Under the pieces are notes generated by a model. The model was not told the origin of the DNA, did no database searches, and saw nothing but the letters and a program-made list of their open reading frames with translations. From Rhodococcus sp. IEGM 1379 (lineage in GTDB: Bacteria > Actinomycetota > Actinomycetes > Mycobacteriales > Mycobacteriaceae): a stretch of 64,000 nucleotides of DNA. The translations under genes were made by a program, and so were the position numbers. Location of the stretch: the NCBI RefSeq assembly GCF_030056815.1, contig NZ_JASHKR010000006.1, forward strand, positions 115,125-179,124, given 5' to 3'. Of the stretch, positions 25,757 through 34,475 are shown one piece after another (position 1 is the first letter of the stretch; every line of letters starts with the position of its first letter).

Positions 25757-26655
25757 GCCGAAACCTCGAGGGGAGCGTCGCCGGGCTCTTCGCCGATAGC
25801 GATGGGGACACGAACAGCGTTGCCCCACTCGGTCCACGAACCGTCGTAGTTGCGGACGTCGGGGTAACCGAGCAAGTGAGTCAAGACGAACCACGTGTGG
25901 CTCGAACGCTCACCGATTCGGCAGTACGCCACGATCTTGTCCTCGCGCGACAGATCGCCGTAGATCTCGTCGAGTTCTGCGCGAGTGCGGAAACGGCTGT
26001 CGGGTGCTGCGGCCTTTGCCCACGGAATGCTGCGGGCACTGGGAATGTGTCCGCCGCGCAACGCGCCTTCCTCCGGGTAATCAGGCATGTGGGTGCGTTC
26101 GCCGGTGTACTCCTGCGGTGATCGCACGTCGATCAGTGGACCGGTGCCGAGGTGCGAGAGAACGTCGTCCTTGAAAGCGCGGATCGAGGCGTCGTTTCGC
26201 TCCACCACGGGATAGTCGGTGGACGTGGCATTCGGGACGTCGAACGACGTGTCGCGGTTTTCGGCGATCCAGGCGTCGCGTCCGCCGTCGAGCAGACGGA
26301 CGTCCTCATGCCCGAACAAGGTGAACACCCACAGTGCGTACGCTGCCCACCAGTTGCTCTTGTCGCCGTAGATGACAACGGTGTCGCTGCGACTGATGCC
26401 CTTGCGGTTCATCAGGTCGGCAAAGGCCTCACCGTCGATGTAATCGCGCGTGACCGGGTCATTGAGATCGAGGTGCCAGTCGATCTTCACGGAGCCGGGA
26501 ATGTGCCCGATGTCGTAGAGCAGAACGTCCTCGTCGGACTCGACCACCTTCAGTCCCGGCGTACCGAGGTTTGCCGACAGCCATTCGGTCGAGACCAACC
26601 GGTCGGGATGGCTGAACTCGGCAAACGCGGGCGAAGGATCGGGGGCAACGGGCAC
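25753..26655 (-). CDS. sseA: Thiosulfate/3-mercaptopyruvate sulfurtransferase (rhodanese)
   Basis: A 300-residue tandem rhodanese. The inactive N-terminal domain covers about residues 20-140; the C-terminal domain carries catalytic Cys245 in [12 protein letters not shown]. It transfers sulfane sulfur from thiosulfate or mercaptopyruvate. GTG at 26655 is preferred over an ATG 48 bases upstream because AGGAG lies 8 bases before the GTG and none precedes the ATG; it also gives the [11 protein letters not shown] start resembling mycobacterial SseA. It is coupled to sufE by a four-base overlap, so both probably serve sulfur trafficking. Confidence 0.9.
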   Translation of the reverse strand: MPVAPDPSPAFAEFSHPDRLVSTEWLSANLGTPGLKVVESDEDVLLYDIGHIPGSVKIDWHLDLNDPVTRDYIDGEAFADLMNRKGISRSDTVVIYGDKSNWWAAYALWVFTLFGHEDVRLLDGGRDAWIAENRDTSFDVPNATSTDYPVVERNDASIRAFKDDVLSHLGTGPLIDVRSPQEYTGERTHMPDYPEEGALRGGHIPSARSIPWAKAAAPDSRFRTRAELDEIYGDLSREDKIVAYCRIGERSSHTWFVLTHLLGYPDVRNYDGSWTEWGNAVRVPIAIGEEPGDAPLEVSA

Positions 26656-26908
26656 GGGCAGGCTCCTGTAAGGCGAATCGATCGGTTCGAAGACGGACTT
26701 CATCGATTCTAGGCGCTCCCGGAGGCAGTGGCGCTTCTAACAAGTTCGGTGCACCGCCGCCCGTTGCCGTAGTCCTGGATCTGCTGCGATCGCCGAATTC
26801 CTCAATTGTTCGGTGAGACTTCCGATCGGCGGCTGACGGTGCTCACAAATCTCCGGCAGAACTCGGCCGAGTCAGGTGAGTAATTTCACTTTTCGTGAGG
26901 CTCGTAGC

Positions 26909-27550
26909 CTAGAGAACGCTCTGGGTCCGCCACAGTTCGGAGACGGAAACGCCGACGCGCTCCAAAAGTGTTCGGACCAAAGGTAATCCGATACCGATGA
27001 CGCTCGACGGGTCGCCCTCGATTTTCTCGACGAACCATCCGCCCAGGCTGTCGAGGGTGAACGCGCCCGCAACCTGTAGTGGTTCGCCGGTGGCGAGATA
27101 AGCTTCGAGGTCTGCCGTCGACGGATTGGCGAAATGCACCACGGTGGCACTGTGATCGGAGGCCACGCGGACTATGTTGCCCTCGATCACCCGCATTACA
27201 CAGTGGCCGGTGAGCAATGTGGCACTGCGACCGGCCATAGCGGCCCAGCGGCGACGCGCGATATCGACACTGCCTGGCTTCCCCTGCAATTCGCCATCGA
27301 TCAAAAGCATCGAATCACAGCCGACGACAACAACATCGGTCAAACCGTCGGCAGCCAAACCGGGAACGATCTCGGCGGCCTTGGCCTCGGCCAGGACCGT
27401 GACCACCTTTTCGGGGGCGGCACCCGGACCGAGTTCGTCGGCGATCTTGTCCTCGTCGATACCGGACACACGTACAACAGGCAAAACCCCGGCTGCCCGC
27501 AGAACTGCGAGGCGAGCCGGGGATGCCGAAGCCAGAACTAGTTGAGTCAC
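26909..27550 (-). CDS. maf: Maf-like nucleotide pyrophosphatase
   Basis: A 213-residue Maf/HAM1-superfamily protein beginning VTQLVLASASPARL, the characteristic N-terminal motif, with GCDSMLLIDGEL later on. Family members hydrolyse non-canonical or canonical nucleoside triphosphates such as dTTP, UTP or m7GTP and are linked to septum control. The GTG at 27550 is supported by TAGCCT 6 bases upstream (leaderless). It lies 14 bases after accE5 on the same strand, as in Rv3282. Confidence 0.9.
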   Translation of the reverse strand: MTQLVLASASPARLAVLRAAGVLPVVRVSGIDEDKIADELGPGAAPEKVVTVLAEAKAAEIVPGLAADGLTDVVVVGCDSMLLIDGELQGKPGSVDIARRRWAAMAGRSATLLTGHCVMRVIEGNIVRVASDHSATVVHFANPSTADLEAYLATGEPLQVAGAFTLDSLGGWFVEKIEGDPSSVIGIGLPLVRTLLERVGVSVSELWRTQSVL

Positions 27551-27556
27551 ATGAGC

Positions 27557-27562
27557 AGGCTA
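27557..27562 (-). promoter_or_regulatory. -10 element, leaderless maf
   Basis: Reverse-strand TAGCCT ends 6 bases before the GTG at 27550, inside the short accE5-maf gap, so maf may have its own promoter in addition to readthrough from accD5. Confidence 0.4.
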
Positions 27563-27564
27563 GA

Positions 27565-27906
27565 TCAGCCGCGGCGCATCGACGGGTTCAGGTACGCGTA
27601 CGGAGAGTACGGCGCACGCGTGCGATGGAACTGTGTCGGATTGCCCCATGTTTCCGTGGGAACGGTCTCGGCCGGAGCGGAGCCGCCGCCGGCCGCAGCA
27701 GCAAGGACACTGACCAGCGCCGCGATCTCGACGTCGGAGGGCGAACCCTTGACGATCTTGATCACGGACGCGTCGGAAACCGGGGTTTTCGTCAGTTCAG
27801 TGAGGACGCCGTCAGCTGCAGATTCGTCGACGACGACACCGTTGGCAGACTGAGCCTCTACAACTGCGACATCTTCACGCGTGATGTCTTCGGTGATAGC
27901 GGTCAT
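27565..27906 (-). CDS. accE5: Acyl-CoA carboxylase epsilon subunit
   Basis: A 113-residue protein whose core [23 protein letters not shown] is the signature of actinobacterial AccE/PccE. The small epsilon subunit bridges alpha and beta subunits and raises carboxylase activity. The N-terminal 45 residues are acidic and low in complexity, and the C-terminus ends with the typical basic-aromatic stretch ([17 protein letters not shown]). It overlaps the accD5 stop by four bases. It matches Rv3281 in position; length varies among homologues because of the N-terminal region. Confidence 0.9.
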   Translation of the reverse strand: MTAITEDITREDVAVVEAQSANGVVVDESAADGVLTELTKTPVSDASVIKIVKGSPSDVEIAALVSVLAAAAGGGSAPAETVPTETWGNPTQFHRTRAPYSPYAYLNPSMRRG

Positions 27907-29543
27907 AGGGGAATGTTCCCATGCTTCTTGGGCGGAAGGGAAACAGACTTACGCTCGAGCAGTCGCAGTGCGGCGACGATCTGGCCACGGGTGTGCGACG
28001 GCGGGATGACCGCGTCGACGTAGCCGCGCTCGGCAGCGACGTACGGATTGACGAGGGTGTCCTCGTACTCGTTCTGCAGCTTCAAACGCAATGCATCGAC
28101 GTCGTCACCGTTCTTCGCGGCTTCGAGAAGCTGCTTGCGGTAAACGAATCCGACAGCGCCCGAAGCGCCCATGACGGCGATCTGTGCGGTCGGCCATGCC
28201 AGGTTGAGATCGGCGCCCATGTGCTTGGAGCCCATGACGTCGTACGCTCCGCCGTAAGCCTTGCGGGTGATGACCGTGATCTTGCCGACTGTGGCCTCGC
28301 CGTACGCGTACAGCAACTTCGCGCCGCGGCGGATGATGCCGTTGTACTCCTGCTCGGTGCCGGGCAGGAAGCCCGGGACGTCGACGAGAGTGATGATCGG
28401 GACGTTGAACGCGTCGCAGGTACGGACGAAGCGCGCAGCCTTCTCGGAAGCATCGATATCGAGGCAACCGGCGAACTGCATGGGCTGGTTCGCGACGATG
28501 CCGACGCTGCGGCCGTCGACGCGACCGAAGCCGACGATGATGTTCATCGCGCGCTCGGCCTGGACCTCGAGGAATTCGTCGTCATCGAGGATGCGACGGA
28601 TGACCTCGTGCATGTCGTACGGTTGGTTGGCCGAATCGGGGATCAGGGTGTCGAGTTCGATGTCCTCGGCAGTGAGGCTTTCCTCGATGGATCCGACGAT
28701 CGGATCGGTGATCTCGCCGCGCGGTGCTGCGGCCTGGTTGTTGCTGGGCAGGTAGCTCAGGAGGTCCTTGACGTAGTCGAGGGCGTCCTGCTCGCCGGAA
28801 GCGACGTAGTGAGCGACACCGGACTTGACCATGTGGGTGCGTGCGCCGCCCAGATCCTCCATGGTGACGTCTTCGCCGGTGACGGTCTTGATCACGTCGG
28901 GGCCGGTGACGAACATCTGAGAGGTCTCGTCGACCATCACGACGAAGTCGGTGAGGGCGGGGGAGTAGACGTGGCCGCCGGCAGCGGGGCCCATGATCAG
29001 GGAGATCTGCGGGATGACGCCGGATGCCTGGACGTTGCGGTGGAAGATCTCGCCGTACAGGCCGAGCGAGACGACGCCTTCCTGGATGCGGGCGCCGGCG
29101 CCTTCGTTGATGCCGACCAGCGGACGGCCGGTGCGGATCGCGAGGTCCATGACCTTGACGATCTTCTCACCGTAGATTTCGCCGAGGGATCCACCGAAGA
29201 CGGTGGCGTCCTGCGAGAAGACGCAGACGTCGCGGCCGTCGATGGTGCCGTAGCCGGTGACGACGCCGTCGCCGACGGGACGGTTGTCAGCGAGGCCGAA
29301 GTTCACCGAGCGGTGACGGGCCAATTGGTCGAGTTCGACGAACGAACCCTCGTCGAGGAGTGCGTTGATGCGCTCACGGGCGGTCAGTTTGCCTTTGGCG
29401 TGGACTTTGTCGATGGCGGCTTCGCCGCTCGGTGCCTGCGCCTGCGCTTGCCGAATCCGCAGATCCGCGAGCTTTCCCGCGGTCGTGTGGATATCGGGTG
29501 CGGTCGCCGCCTCCGGCGCGTTCGGCTCTTGGACAGTGGTCAT
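27903..29543 (-). CDS. accD5: Propionyl/acyl-CoA carboxylase beta subunit
   Basis: A 546-residue carboxyltransferase of the crotonase fold, with N and C halves forming acyl-CoA and biotin pockets. The oxyanion glycine loops are GAGARIQEG and, in the C-half, [11 protein letters not shown] nearby. With AccA3 and AccE5 it carboxylates propionyl-CoA (and acetyl-CoA) to give methylmalonyl-CoA. The ATG at 29543 is preferred over longer frames because TAAGCT lies 8 bases upstream. It is divergent from birA, whose product biotinylates its AccA3 partner, giving a compact biotin-carboxylase locus. Confidence 0.95.
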   Translation of the reverse strand: MTTVQEPNAPEAATAPDIHTTAGKLADLRIRQAQAQAPSGEAAIDKVHAKGKLTARERINALLDEGSFVELDQLARHRSVNFGLADNRPVGDGVVTGYGTIDGRDVCVFSQDATVFGGSLGEIYGEKIVKVMDLAIRTGRPLVGINEGAGARIQEGVVSLGLYGEIFHRNVQASGVIPQISLIMGPAAGGHVYSPALTDFVVMVDETSQMFVTGPDVIKTVTGEDVTMEDLGGARTHMVKSGVAHYVASGEQDALDYVKDLLSYLPSNNQAAAPRGEITDPIVGSIEESLTAEDIELDTLIPDSANQPYDMHEVIRRILDDDEFLEVQAERAMNIIVGFGRVDGRSVGIVANQPMQFAGCLDIDASEKAARFVRTCDAFNVPIITLVDVPGFLPGTEQEYNGIIRRGAKLLYAYGEATVGKITVITRKAYGGAYDVMGSKHMGADLNLAWPTAQIAVMGASGAVGFVYRKQLLEAAKNGDDVDALRLKLQNEYEDTLVNPYVAAERGYVDAVIPPSHTRGQIVAALRLLERKSVSLPPKKHGNIPL

Positions 29544-29551
29544 GAGTCGTG

Positions 29552-29557
29552 AGCTTA
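29552..29557 (-). promoter_or_regulatory. -10 element, leaderless accD5
   Basis: Reverse-strand TAAGCT ends 8 bases before the ATG at 29543, favouring this start over an in-frame start 90 bases upstream. Confidence 0.45.
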
Positions 29558-29647
29558 ACGAGAGCAGTTGGGCCGGCTCGAAGGCAGGTCCGGTTGTGGA
29601 GGTTTGACCAACCGAAGCTACTGACCAGTACATTTTGCTTGTCGTCC

Positions 29648-29653
29648 TAGGCT
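29648..29653 (+). promoter_or_regulatory. -10 element, leaderless birA
   Basis: TAGGCT lies 6 bases before the ATG at 29660. The same hexamer precedes wbbL, the DUF3499 gene and tmk in this window. Confidence 0.5.
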
Positions 29654-29659
29654 GGGACT

Positions 29660-30514
29660 ATGTGGACCGACCTGAACCGACCGCCCCTCGATCACGCCGC
29701 GTTGCGACGCGTCCTCGTGCGCAGTGACGACAACACCGACGCCCGTGCTTTCTGGAACCGGCTCGACGTTGTCGAACGCACCGGATCCACCAATGCCGAT
29801 CTCTTGGTCCGCGCTTCGGATCTCGGTGCCGATCGTCATGTGCTGATTGCCGAGTACCAGGAAAGCGCGCGCGGTCGACACTCACGCAGTTGGGTCAGCC
29901 CGGCGCAGGCCCAGATCTCGATGTCGGTTCTGTTGGTCATGCCCGGACTGAACCTTGCGGACATGGGGTGGCTGCCGCTTCTGGCCGGTATCGCCGTCGT
30001 CGACGCGTTGCGGTCGGTAGCCGAGGTGCCGGCAGAACTGAAGTGGCCCAATGACGTTCTGATCGGGGACAAGAAGGTGGCCGGCATTCTGGCAGAGGTG
30101 GCACGGACCACCCCCGACCCTGCCGTCGTGGTGGGTGTCGGCTTGAACGTCAGTCTCGGGGAAAACGAACTTCCGGTGCCGACGGCTACGTCGTTGCTCC
30201 TCGAGAACGCCGAGACGATCGACCGCGACACGTTGGTTCGAGCAATTGCACGCGAATTGGCGAGGCAGTTCCGTGGTTGGGAGAAATCAGGATGGGACAC
30301 GGCCGTGTTGGCGGCCGAATATCGTCAGCGCTGCGGGACGCTCGGCAAACGCGTTCGAGCAGTACTGCCCGGAGACAAAGAGGTTTTCGGTATCGCAACC
30401 GACATCGACACCTCCGGTCGCGTTGTCATCGAGATCGAAGACGGCGGCGGTGAAACTTTCGCTGTTGCGGCTGGAGACATCACTCATTTGCGGGCTGCTC
30501 CGACCGCAGACTAG
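29660..30514 (+). CDS. birA: Biotin--[acetyl-CoA carboxylase] ligase
   Basis: A 284-residue biotin protein ligase. The biotin/ATP loop reads ARGRHSRSWVSP at about residue 72, and KWPNDVLIGDKKVAGIL is the core motif. A small C-terminal beta-barrel domain (about 235-284) is present. It lacks the N-terminal helix-turn-helix of E. coli BirA, so it is a ligase without repressor function. It biotinylates AccA3 and other carboxylases. It is divergent from accD5 with 116 bases between start codons. Confidence 0.93.
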   Translation: MWTDLNRPPLDHAALRRVLVRSDDNTDARAFWNRLDVVERTGSTNADLLVRASDLGADRHVLIAEYQESARGRHSRSWVSPAQAQISMSVLLVMPGLNLADMGWLPLLAGIAVVDALRSVAEVPAELKWPNDVLIGDKKVAGILAEVARTTPDPAVVVGVGLNVSLGENELPVPTATSLLLENAETIDRDTLVRAIARELARQFRGWEKSGWDTAVLAAEYRQRCGTLGKRVRAVLPGDKEVFGIATDIDTSGRVVIEIEDGGGETFAVAAGDITHLRAAPTAD

Positions 30515-30554
30515 AAGAATAGCGAGCCTCGTCGGTTTTCGTCCGTTCGAGTGA

Positions 30555-30560
30555 TATTTT
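30555..30560 (+). promoter_or_regulatory. -10 element, leaderless HdeD-like gene
   Basis: TATTTT lies 6 bases before the ATG at 30567. Confidence 0.45.
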
Positions 30561-30566
30561 TCGGTC

Positions 30567-31142
30567 ATGACCACACCTATCGTGCTTCCGACCGAATCCG
30601 AGATGGCGGAAAGTGCCCGTCGGCTCCTCACCGGTGTAACGGTGCTACTCGGCGTCCTCACTCTGGGACTGGGTATCGCGGTTCTCGCTTGGCCGAACGC
30701 GACGCTGTTCGTTGTAGCCGTAGTGATCGCGATCCAGCTCTTCGGCTTCGGCATCGTCCAGATCATCCGTTCCTTCGCCGACGTCACCGCAACCGGTGCG
30801 ACTCGGACTCTCGTTGCGATTTCCGGTGCACTCGCGGTGCTCCTCGGCTTCCTCGTTCTGCGCAGCCCGCTCCAGACGGTGGTGCTGATCGCCCTCGTGA
30901 TCGGCGCGTGGTGGGTGTTCCGCGGTGTACTCGACATCGTCGACGCGGCCAAGGGCGGAACGGTGGATCGCGGACTGTCGATCGTGCTGGGCGTCATCAG
31001 CATCGTCGCCGGAGCCGTCGTGCTGCTGCAGCCGGAACTTTCGCTCGAGGTGTTCCGAATCGTCGTCGGCATCTGGATGGTGCTCTACGGCATCATCATC
31101 GTCATCACACCGTTGGCGCTGCGCAAGCTCAGCAAGCCCTGA
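30567..31142 (+). CDS. HdeD/DUF308 family membrane protein
   Basis: A 191-residue protein with six predicted transmembrane helices and the short internal repeat of DUF308 proteins (for example LGIAVLAWPNATLFVVAVVI and the later LRSPLQTVVLIALVIG). E. coli HdeD has been tied to acid resistance at high cell density, but most actinobacterial members are unstudied. It lies 52 bases after birA but has its own leaderless promoter, and 35 bases before the PH-domain gene. Function unknown. Confidence 0.82.
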   Translation: MTTPIVLPTESEMAESARRLLTGVTVLLGVLTLGLGIAVLAWPNATLFVVAVVIAIQLFGFGIVQIIRSFADVTATGATRTLVAISGALAVLLGFLVLRSPLQTVVLIALVIGAWWVFRGVLDIVDAAKGGTVDRGLSIVLGVISIVAGAVVLLQPELSLEVFRIVVGIWMVLYGIIIVITPLALRKLSKP

Positions 31143-31160
31143 CAGCACTGTCCGGCTGAG

Positions 31161-31175
31161 GTGGCAGACTGCCAC
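31161..31175. repeat. 15-bp perfect palindrome before the PH-domain gene
   Basis: GTGGCAG-A-CTGCCAC spans 31161-31175 and ends two bases before the ATG at 31178. It covers the place where a leaderless -10 would be (CAGACT, 7 bases before the ATG), so it could be a small operator. Confidence 0.5.
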
Positions 31176-31177
31176 TC

Positions 31178-31747
31178 ATGGGATATCCGGAAGATGCTCT
31201 CGCACAAGACGAGGAACTGATCCTGCATCGGCATCCGCACTGGAAGATGTTGGTGCTTCCGGCACTCACGTTTGTCCTGGCGACGGCCGTGGCCGGGTTT
31301 CTGCTCGGGCTGACGCAGGATCGGGCGGACGGTACGACGCGAACCGTTCTGTCGATCTCGATCGGTGCCATCTGGCTGGGAGTTGTTCTCTGGCGTTCGG
31401 TGGCACCGTTCACGGTCTGGAAATTCACGCATTTCATAGTCACTGATCGACGAGTCCTCATTCGGCACGGCGTGCTGACGCACACCGGTATCGATATTCC
31501 GATGGGCCGGATCAGCAACGTCCAATTTCGGCACGGCCTGATCGATCGAATGCTCAAGACCGGCACTCTCGTGATCGCGTCGGCCAGTGACGATCCGCTC
31601 GAATTCGATGACATCCCGGACGTCGAGCAGGTTCACGCGATGCTCTATCACCAGGTTTTCGACTCCACCTTGCAACCTCGGGAACGCAATCGCCCCGACG
31701 ATCACTACCCGGCCGATCACGACGCGGACGACGAAAACGGCTGGTAA
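31178..31747 (+). CDS. PH domain-containing membrane protein (YdbS/DUF304-like)
   Basis: A 189-residue protein with two membrane segments (about 28-47 and 60-78) followed by a bacterial PH domain (about 80-160: WKFTHFIVTDRRVLIRHGVL, PMGRISNVQFRHGLIDRML). The C-terminus is rich in His and Asp (DHYPADHDADD). It is comparable to Rv3278c next to birA in M. tuberculosis. Such proteins are membrane-anchored and of unknown function. The response regulator gene starts 37 bases later. Confidence 0.85.
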   Translation: MGYPEDALAQDEELILHRHPHWKMLVLPALTFVLATAVAGFLLGLTQDRADGTTRTVLSISIGAIWLGVVLWRSVAPFTVWKFTHFIVTDRRVLIRHGVLTHTGIDIPMGRISNVQFRHGLIDRMLKTGTLVIASASDDPLEFDDIPDVEQVHAMLYHQVFDSTLQPRERNRPDDHYPADHDADDENGW

Positions 31748-31772
31748 TCAACGTGTAAAGGGCCGCAGTACG

Positions 31773-31778
31773 TACTCT
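31773..31778 (+). promoter_or_regulatory. -10 element, leaderless OmpR-type regulator
   Basis: TACTCT lies 6 bases before the GTG at 31785 and decides that start. Confidence 0.5.
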
Positions 31779-31784
31779 GTTCCT

Positions 31785-32465
31785 GTGACTGCCGTATTGC
31801 TAGCCGAAGACGACGAGGCCATCGCTGCACCGCTTGCTCGAGCATTGGGGCGCGAGGGGTACACGGTAACCGTCGAACAGACCGGGCCCGCTGCACTTCA
31901 ACAAGCGCTCGAGGGTGATTTCGATCTGTTGATTCTCGATCTCGGCCTGCCCGGAATGGACGGTCTCGAGGTGTGCCGCCAGATTCGTGCACATCGAACG
32001 GGGTTGGCGGTACTGATGTTGACCGCTCGAACCGACGAGGTCGATTTTGTCGTCGGTCTCGATGCGGGCGCCGACGACTACGTCGGAAAGCCGTTTCGCC
32101 TTGCAGAACTCATGGCCCGCGTTCGAGCACTGCTCCGTCGGCATGGCAGCCGTGAAGACAGCATCGTCGAGGTCGGTGGCATCCGCCTCGAACCGGCAGC
32201 TCGTCGCGTTCTGGTCAACGGATCCGAGATCGCATTGGCCAACAAGGAATACGAACTCCTGCGGGTGCTCCTAGAGCATGCCGGTGAAGTTGTCTCGCGA
32301 GATACGATCCTGCGCGAGGTCTGGGGCGACGTCGAACTTCGTGGATCAAAAACTTTGGACATGCACATGTCCTGGCTGCGCCGGAAGATCGGCGACGAGG
32401 GACCGGCTGTCGAACGTCGAATCGCCACGGTGCGCGGAGTCGGTTTCCGCATCAACACCGACTAG
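31785..32465 (+). CDS. OmpR-family response regulator
   Basis: A 226-residue regulator. The receiver domain (1-120) has the acidic pocket EDD at 8-10, phosphorylated Asp52 in LILDLGLPGMDG, and the conserved lysine in YVGKPFR. The winged-helix DNA-binding domain is at about 130-225 (LANKEYELLRVLLEHAGEVVS region). GTG at 31785 gives the normal start VTAVLLAEDDE and has a leaderless -10. It is followed 14 bases later by its histidine kinase, and the pair is a standard two-component system. Targets are not evident; neighbouring gtrA and the PH-domain gene are candidates only by proximity. Confidence 0.9.
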   Translation: MTAVLLAEDDEAIAAPLARALGREGYTVTVEQTGPAALQQALEGDFDLLILDLGLPGMDGLEVCRQIRAHRTGLAVLMLTARTDEVDFVVGLDAGADDYVGKPFRLAELMARVRALLRRHGSREDSIVEVGGIRLEPAARRVLVNGSEIALANKEYELLRVLLEHAGEVVSRDTILREVWGDVELRGSKTLDMHMSWLRRKIGDEGPAVERRIATVRGVGFRINTD

Positions 32466-32479
32466 AACGCACCCTGTCG

Positions 32480-33799
32480 ATGCGTCGTCGCATTCTTCAA
32501 TCGATTCTCGGTGTCGTGATCCTCACGGCTCTACTTCTCGGCGCTCCGCTGATCTACACCGCGTGGTTGTGGGTCGAGGATGTGAGCCGGAGCGACTTGC
32601 GTGTCCGCTTGGACCGGATGGCGACCGAGGTGATCGCTCAAGAGGGTGCGAGTGGAGTGGTCGACGGAGCCCTCGACACGGGCGCACTGCGGGTTCTCAC
32701 CCCGAACGACGGCCGTCTCGTGATCGTGTATCCGACGGTGTCGGACGGGGCGACCCGTGTTGATATCGGTGAAACGACGGTGAAGAATCCGCTCGTCGAA
32801 TCGCTGGCAATGGGATCGTCGGGTTCACTTCGTCTCGAGGTTCCCTCGGAGAAACTGCGTAGTCAGCAGAAGCAGGCTGTTGCTGCGGTCGGGATTCTTG
32901 TCCTCCTTGCGATGACGACCGGCGCTGTTGTCGCCGTTGTGACCGCGCGCCGACTCGCCGATCCGCTGCAAGACGTCGCAGACCGGGCGGCGCGACTGGC
33001 AGAAGGCGACTTCCGGCCCGATCCCCGGCGCCACGCCATCCCGGAACTCGATCGGGTCTCCGATGTTCTCGATGCTGCGACCGTCGAAATTGCGGGTCGG
33101 TTGCAACGGGAGCGCACGTTGGTTGCCGACGTCTCGCACCAGTTGCGCAGCCGACTCACCGCAGTGCGGTTACGTCTGGACGAGTTGTCGGTGCACGAGG
33201 ACCCCGACGTGGTCAACGAGGCCGAAGAAGCCATGGCTCAGGTCGACCGGTTGACGGACGGAATCGACGAGTTGGTCCGGTCTTCGCGAAGCAGCAGTTC
33301 TGCGGCCAAGAGTGTGTCCGTGGTCGGCGAACTCGAGAGCGTGACGCGCGATTGGCGGCCACAGTTCGAGGACGACGGCCGGAAACTCCTTCTCAGCGGT
33401 GACCGGGGTGTGCTCGCGTCGACCACGGGTTCTCGTTTGCGGGAAGCCGTCTCGGTCTTGGTCGACAACGCGTATGCGCATGGCGGCGGCAACGCCGCGG
33501 TCTCGGTGCGGTTGATCGAGGGAGCGGGTCAACGGGAACCGATGGTGTGTGTCGAGGTGACCGACGAGGGCGAAGGCGTCGACAACAATCTTGCCCCGCA
33601 CATTTTCGATCGTGGATTCTCCGGAGCCGGCTCGACCGGCGTCGGATTGGCGCTTGCCCGGGCACTGATCGAAATGGACGGCGGGAGACTCGAACTGCAA
33701 CGGCGCAAGCCGGCTCTGTTCGCGGTGTTCTTGCCGGTGGCGACAGGGCGGGGACAGGAACGACCGGCTTACGTGAGCGTGCTCCGGGAACCGCGCTGA
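32480..33799 (+). CDS. Sensor histidine kinase (HisKA class)
   Basis: A 439-residue membrane kinase. Transmembrane segments lie at about 5-31 and 132-155 and enclose an extracytoplasmic sensor of about 100 residues. A HAMP domain (RRLADPLQDVADRAARLAEG, about 158-210) is followed by the H-box with His220 (DVSHQLRSRLTAVRL) and an ATPase domain with DEGEGVD, FDRGFSG and a GVGLALARALIE G2 box. The H-box DVSHQLRSRLTA differs from the classic SHELRTPL, as in CseC/PrrB-like actinobacterial kinases. It partners the OmpR-type regulator. The end faces gtrA with 6 bases between. Confidence 0.9.
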   Translation: MRRRILQSILGVVILTALLLGAPLIYTAWLWVEDVSRSDLRVRLDRMATEVIAQEGASGVVDGALDTGALRVLTPNDGRLVIVYPTVSDGATRVDIGETTVKNPLVESLAMGSSGSLRLEVPSEKLRSQQKQAVAAVGILVLLAMTTGAVVAVVTARRLADPLQDVADRAARLAEGDFRPDPRRHAIPELDRVSDVLDAATVEIAGRLQRERTLVADVSHQLRSRLTAVRLRLDELSVHEDPDVVNEAEEAMAQVDRLTDGIDELVRSSRSSSSAAKSVSVVGELESVTRDWRPQFEDDGRKLLLSGDRGVLASTTGSRLREAVSVLVDNAYAHGGGNAAVSVRLIEGAGQREPMVCVEVTDEGEGVDNNLAPHIFDRGFSGAGSTGVGLALARALIEMDGGRLELQRRKPALFAVFLPVATGRGQERPAYVSVLREPR

Positions 33800-33805
33800 G
33801 CGCGA

Positions 33806-34354
33806 TCAGGAGTGCCCGAGTTCCTCTTCTTCTTCGGCGGTCCGAGTGGTGCCGTCGATGTTGACGGGACTGTTCTCTTCGGGGAACACGAACTTGCGGA
33901 ACGACCAGAAGCGGAACACCATCTGCAGGAGAGTGCCGATGATGTAGGCGCTGATGAAGTCGGCGACGTTCTCCATCGCAAAACTGACCTCCGGAATTCG
34001 GAGATCGAATACGTAGCGTGAGAAGTACAGCGGAATGAAGCTGATCACTACGCCGATAGCGCTGATGATGAAGAACAACGCCGCCTCATGTGCGGGTTCA
34101 CGGCCGCCGCGATTCTTGAATGACCACTCCCGATTGAGGATGTACGACGCGATCACTGCAATCACGCCGGCGATGATCTTGGCCGTGATCGGCTTGGATT
34201 CGAGGATCGACAACTTGAGCGTGTAGAAGATGCCAGAGTCGATCAGAAAGGTCGTGCCGCCGACAATCGCGAACTTGATCAGCTCGCTGTGACGCAGAGC
34301 GATATCTCGGAACGGCTGGGGTATGCGGGCGATTACCCCGTCGACAAATGGCAC
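33806..34354 (-). CDS. GtrA family membrane protein
   Basis: A 182-residue protein with four transmembrane helices (FAIVGGTTFLIDSGIFYTL, IIAGVIAVIASYILNREW, ALFFIISAIGVVISFIPLYF and a last one near ADFISAYIIGTLLQMVFRF). The NREWSFKN and FRFWSFRKFVF segments are GtrA hallmarks. GtrA-like proteins are thought to flip polyprenyl-linked sugars; Rv3277 beside purK is the M. tuberculosis counterpart. The frame is open to 34489, but I prefer GTG at 34354 because TAAACT lies 8 bases upstream and the start then matches homologues (VPFVDGVIARIPQ). The acidic tail EEEEELGHS is odd but family-compatible. Confidence 0.8.
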   Translation of the reverse strand: MPFVDGVIARIPQPFRDIALRHSELIKFAIVGGTTFLIDSGIFYTLKLSILESKPITAKIIAGVIAVIASYILNREWSFKNRGGREPAHEAALFFIISAIGVVISFIPLYFSRYVFDLRIPEVSFAMENVADFISAYIIGTLLQMVFRFWSFRKFVFPEENSPVNIDGTTRTAEEEEELGHS

Positions 34355-34362
34355 AACAAACG

Positions 34363-34368
34363 AGTTTA
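34363..34368 (-). promoter_or_regulatory. -10 element, leaderless gtrA
   Basis: Reverse-strand TAAACT ends 8 bases before the GTG at 34354. Confidence 0.4.
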
Positions 34369-34406
34369 CGAAACGAAACCGCGTCGCCACCAATTTTGCG
34401 TGGAAT

Positions 34407-34437
34407 ATCAGCAGAATCACAGATAGAGGCTGCTGAT
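34407..34437. repeat. Inverted repeat in the gtrA-purK intergenic region
   Basis: ATCAGCAG (34407-34414) and CTGCTGAT (34430-34437) are perfect 8-base inverted arms separated by 15 bases. They lie between the divergent gtrA and purK starts, a plausible regulator site; no known purine-repressor consensus is recognised. Confidence 0.5.
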
Positions 34438-34475
34438 TGAACGCCCCGCTGCGGCACATGACAATATTGAGAGCC

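Noticed and set aside
26656..26908. Possible small gene or RNA upstream of sseA
   Set aside because: No frame with a good start and no convincing structure; only a small AGGCT/AGCCT stem at the maf stop was seen.
27921..29552. Long open frame antisense to accD5
   Set aside because: Acidic, low-complexity translation typical of the reverse frame of a GC-rich gene; no ribosome site or homology cues.
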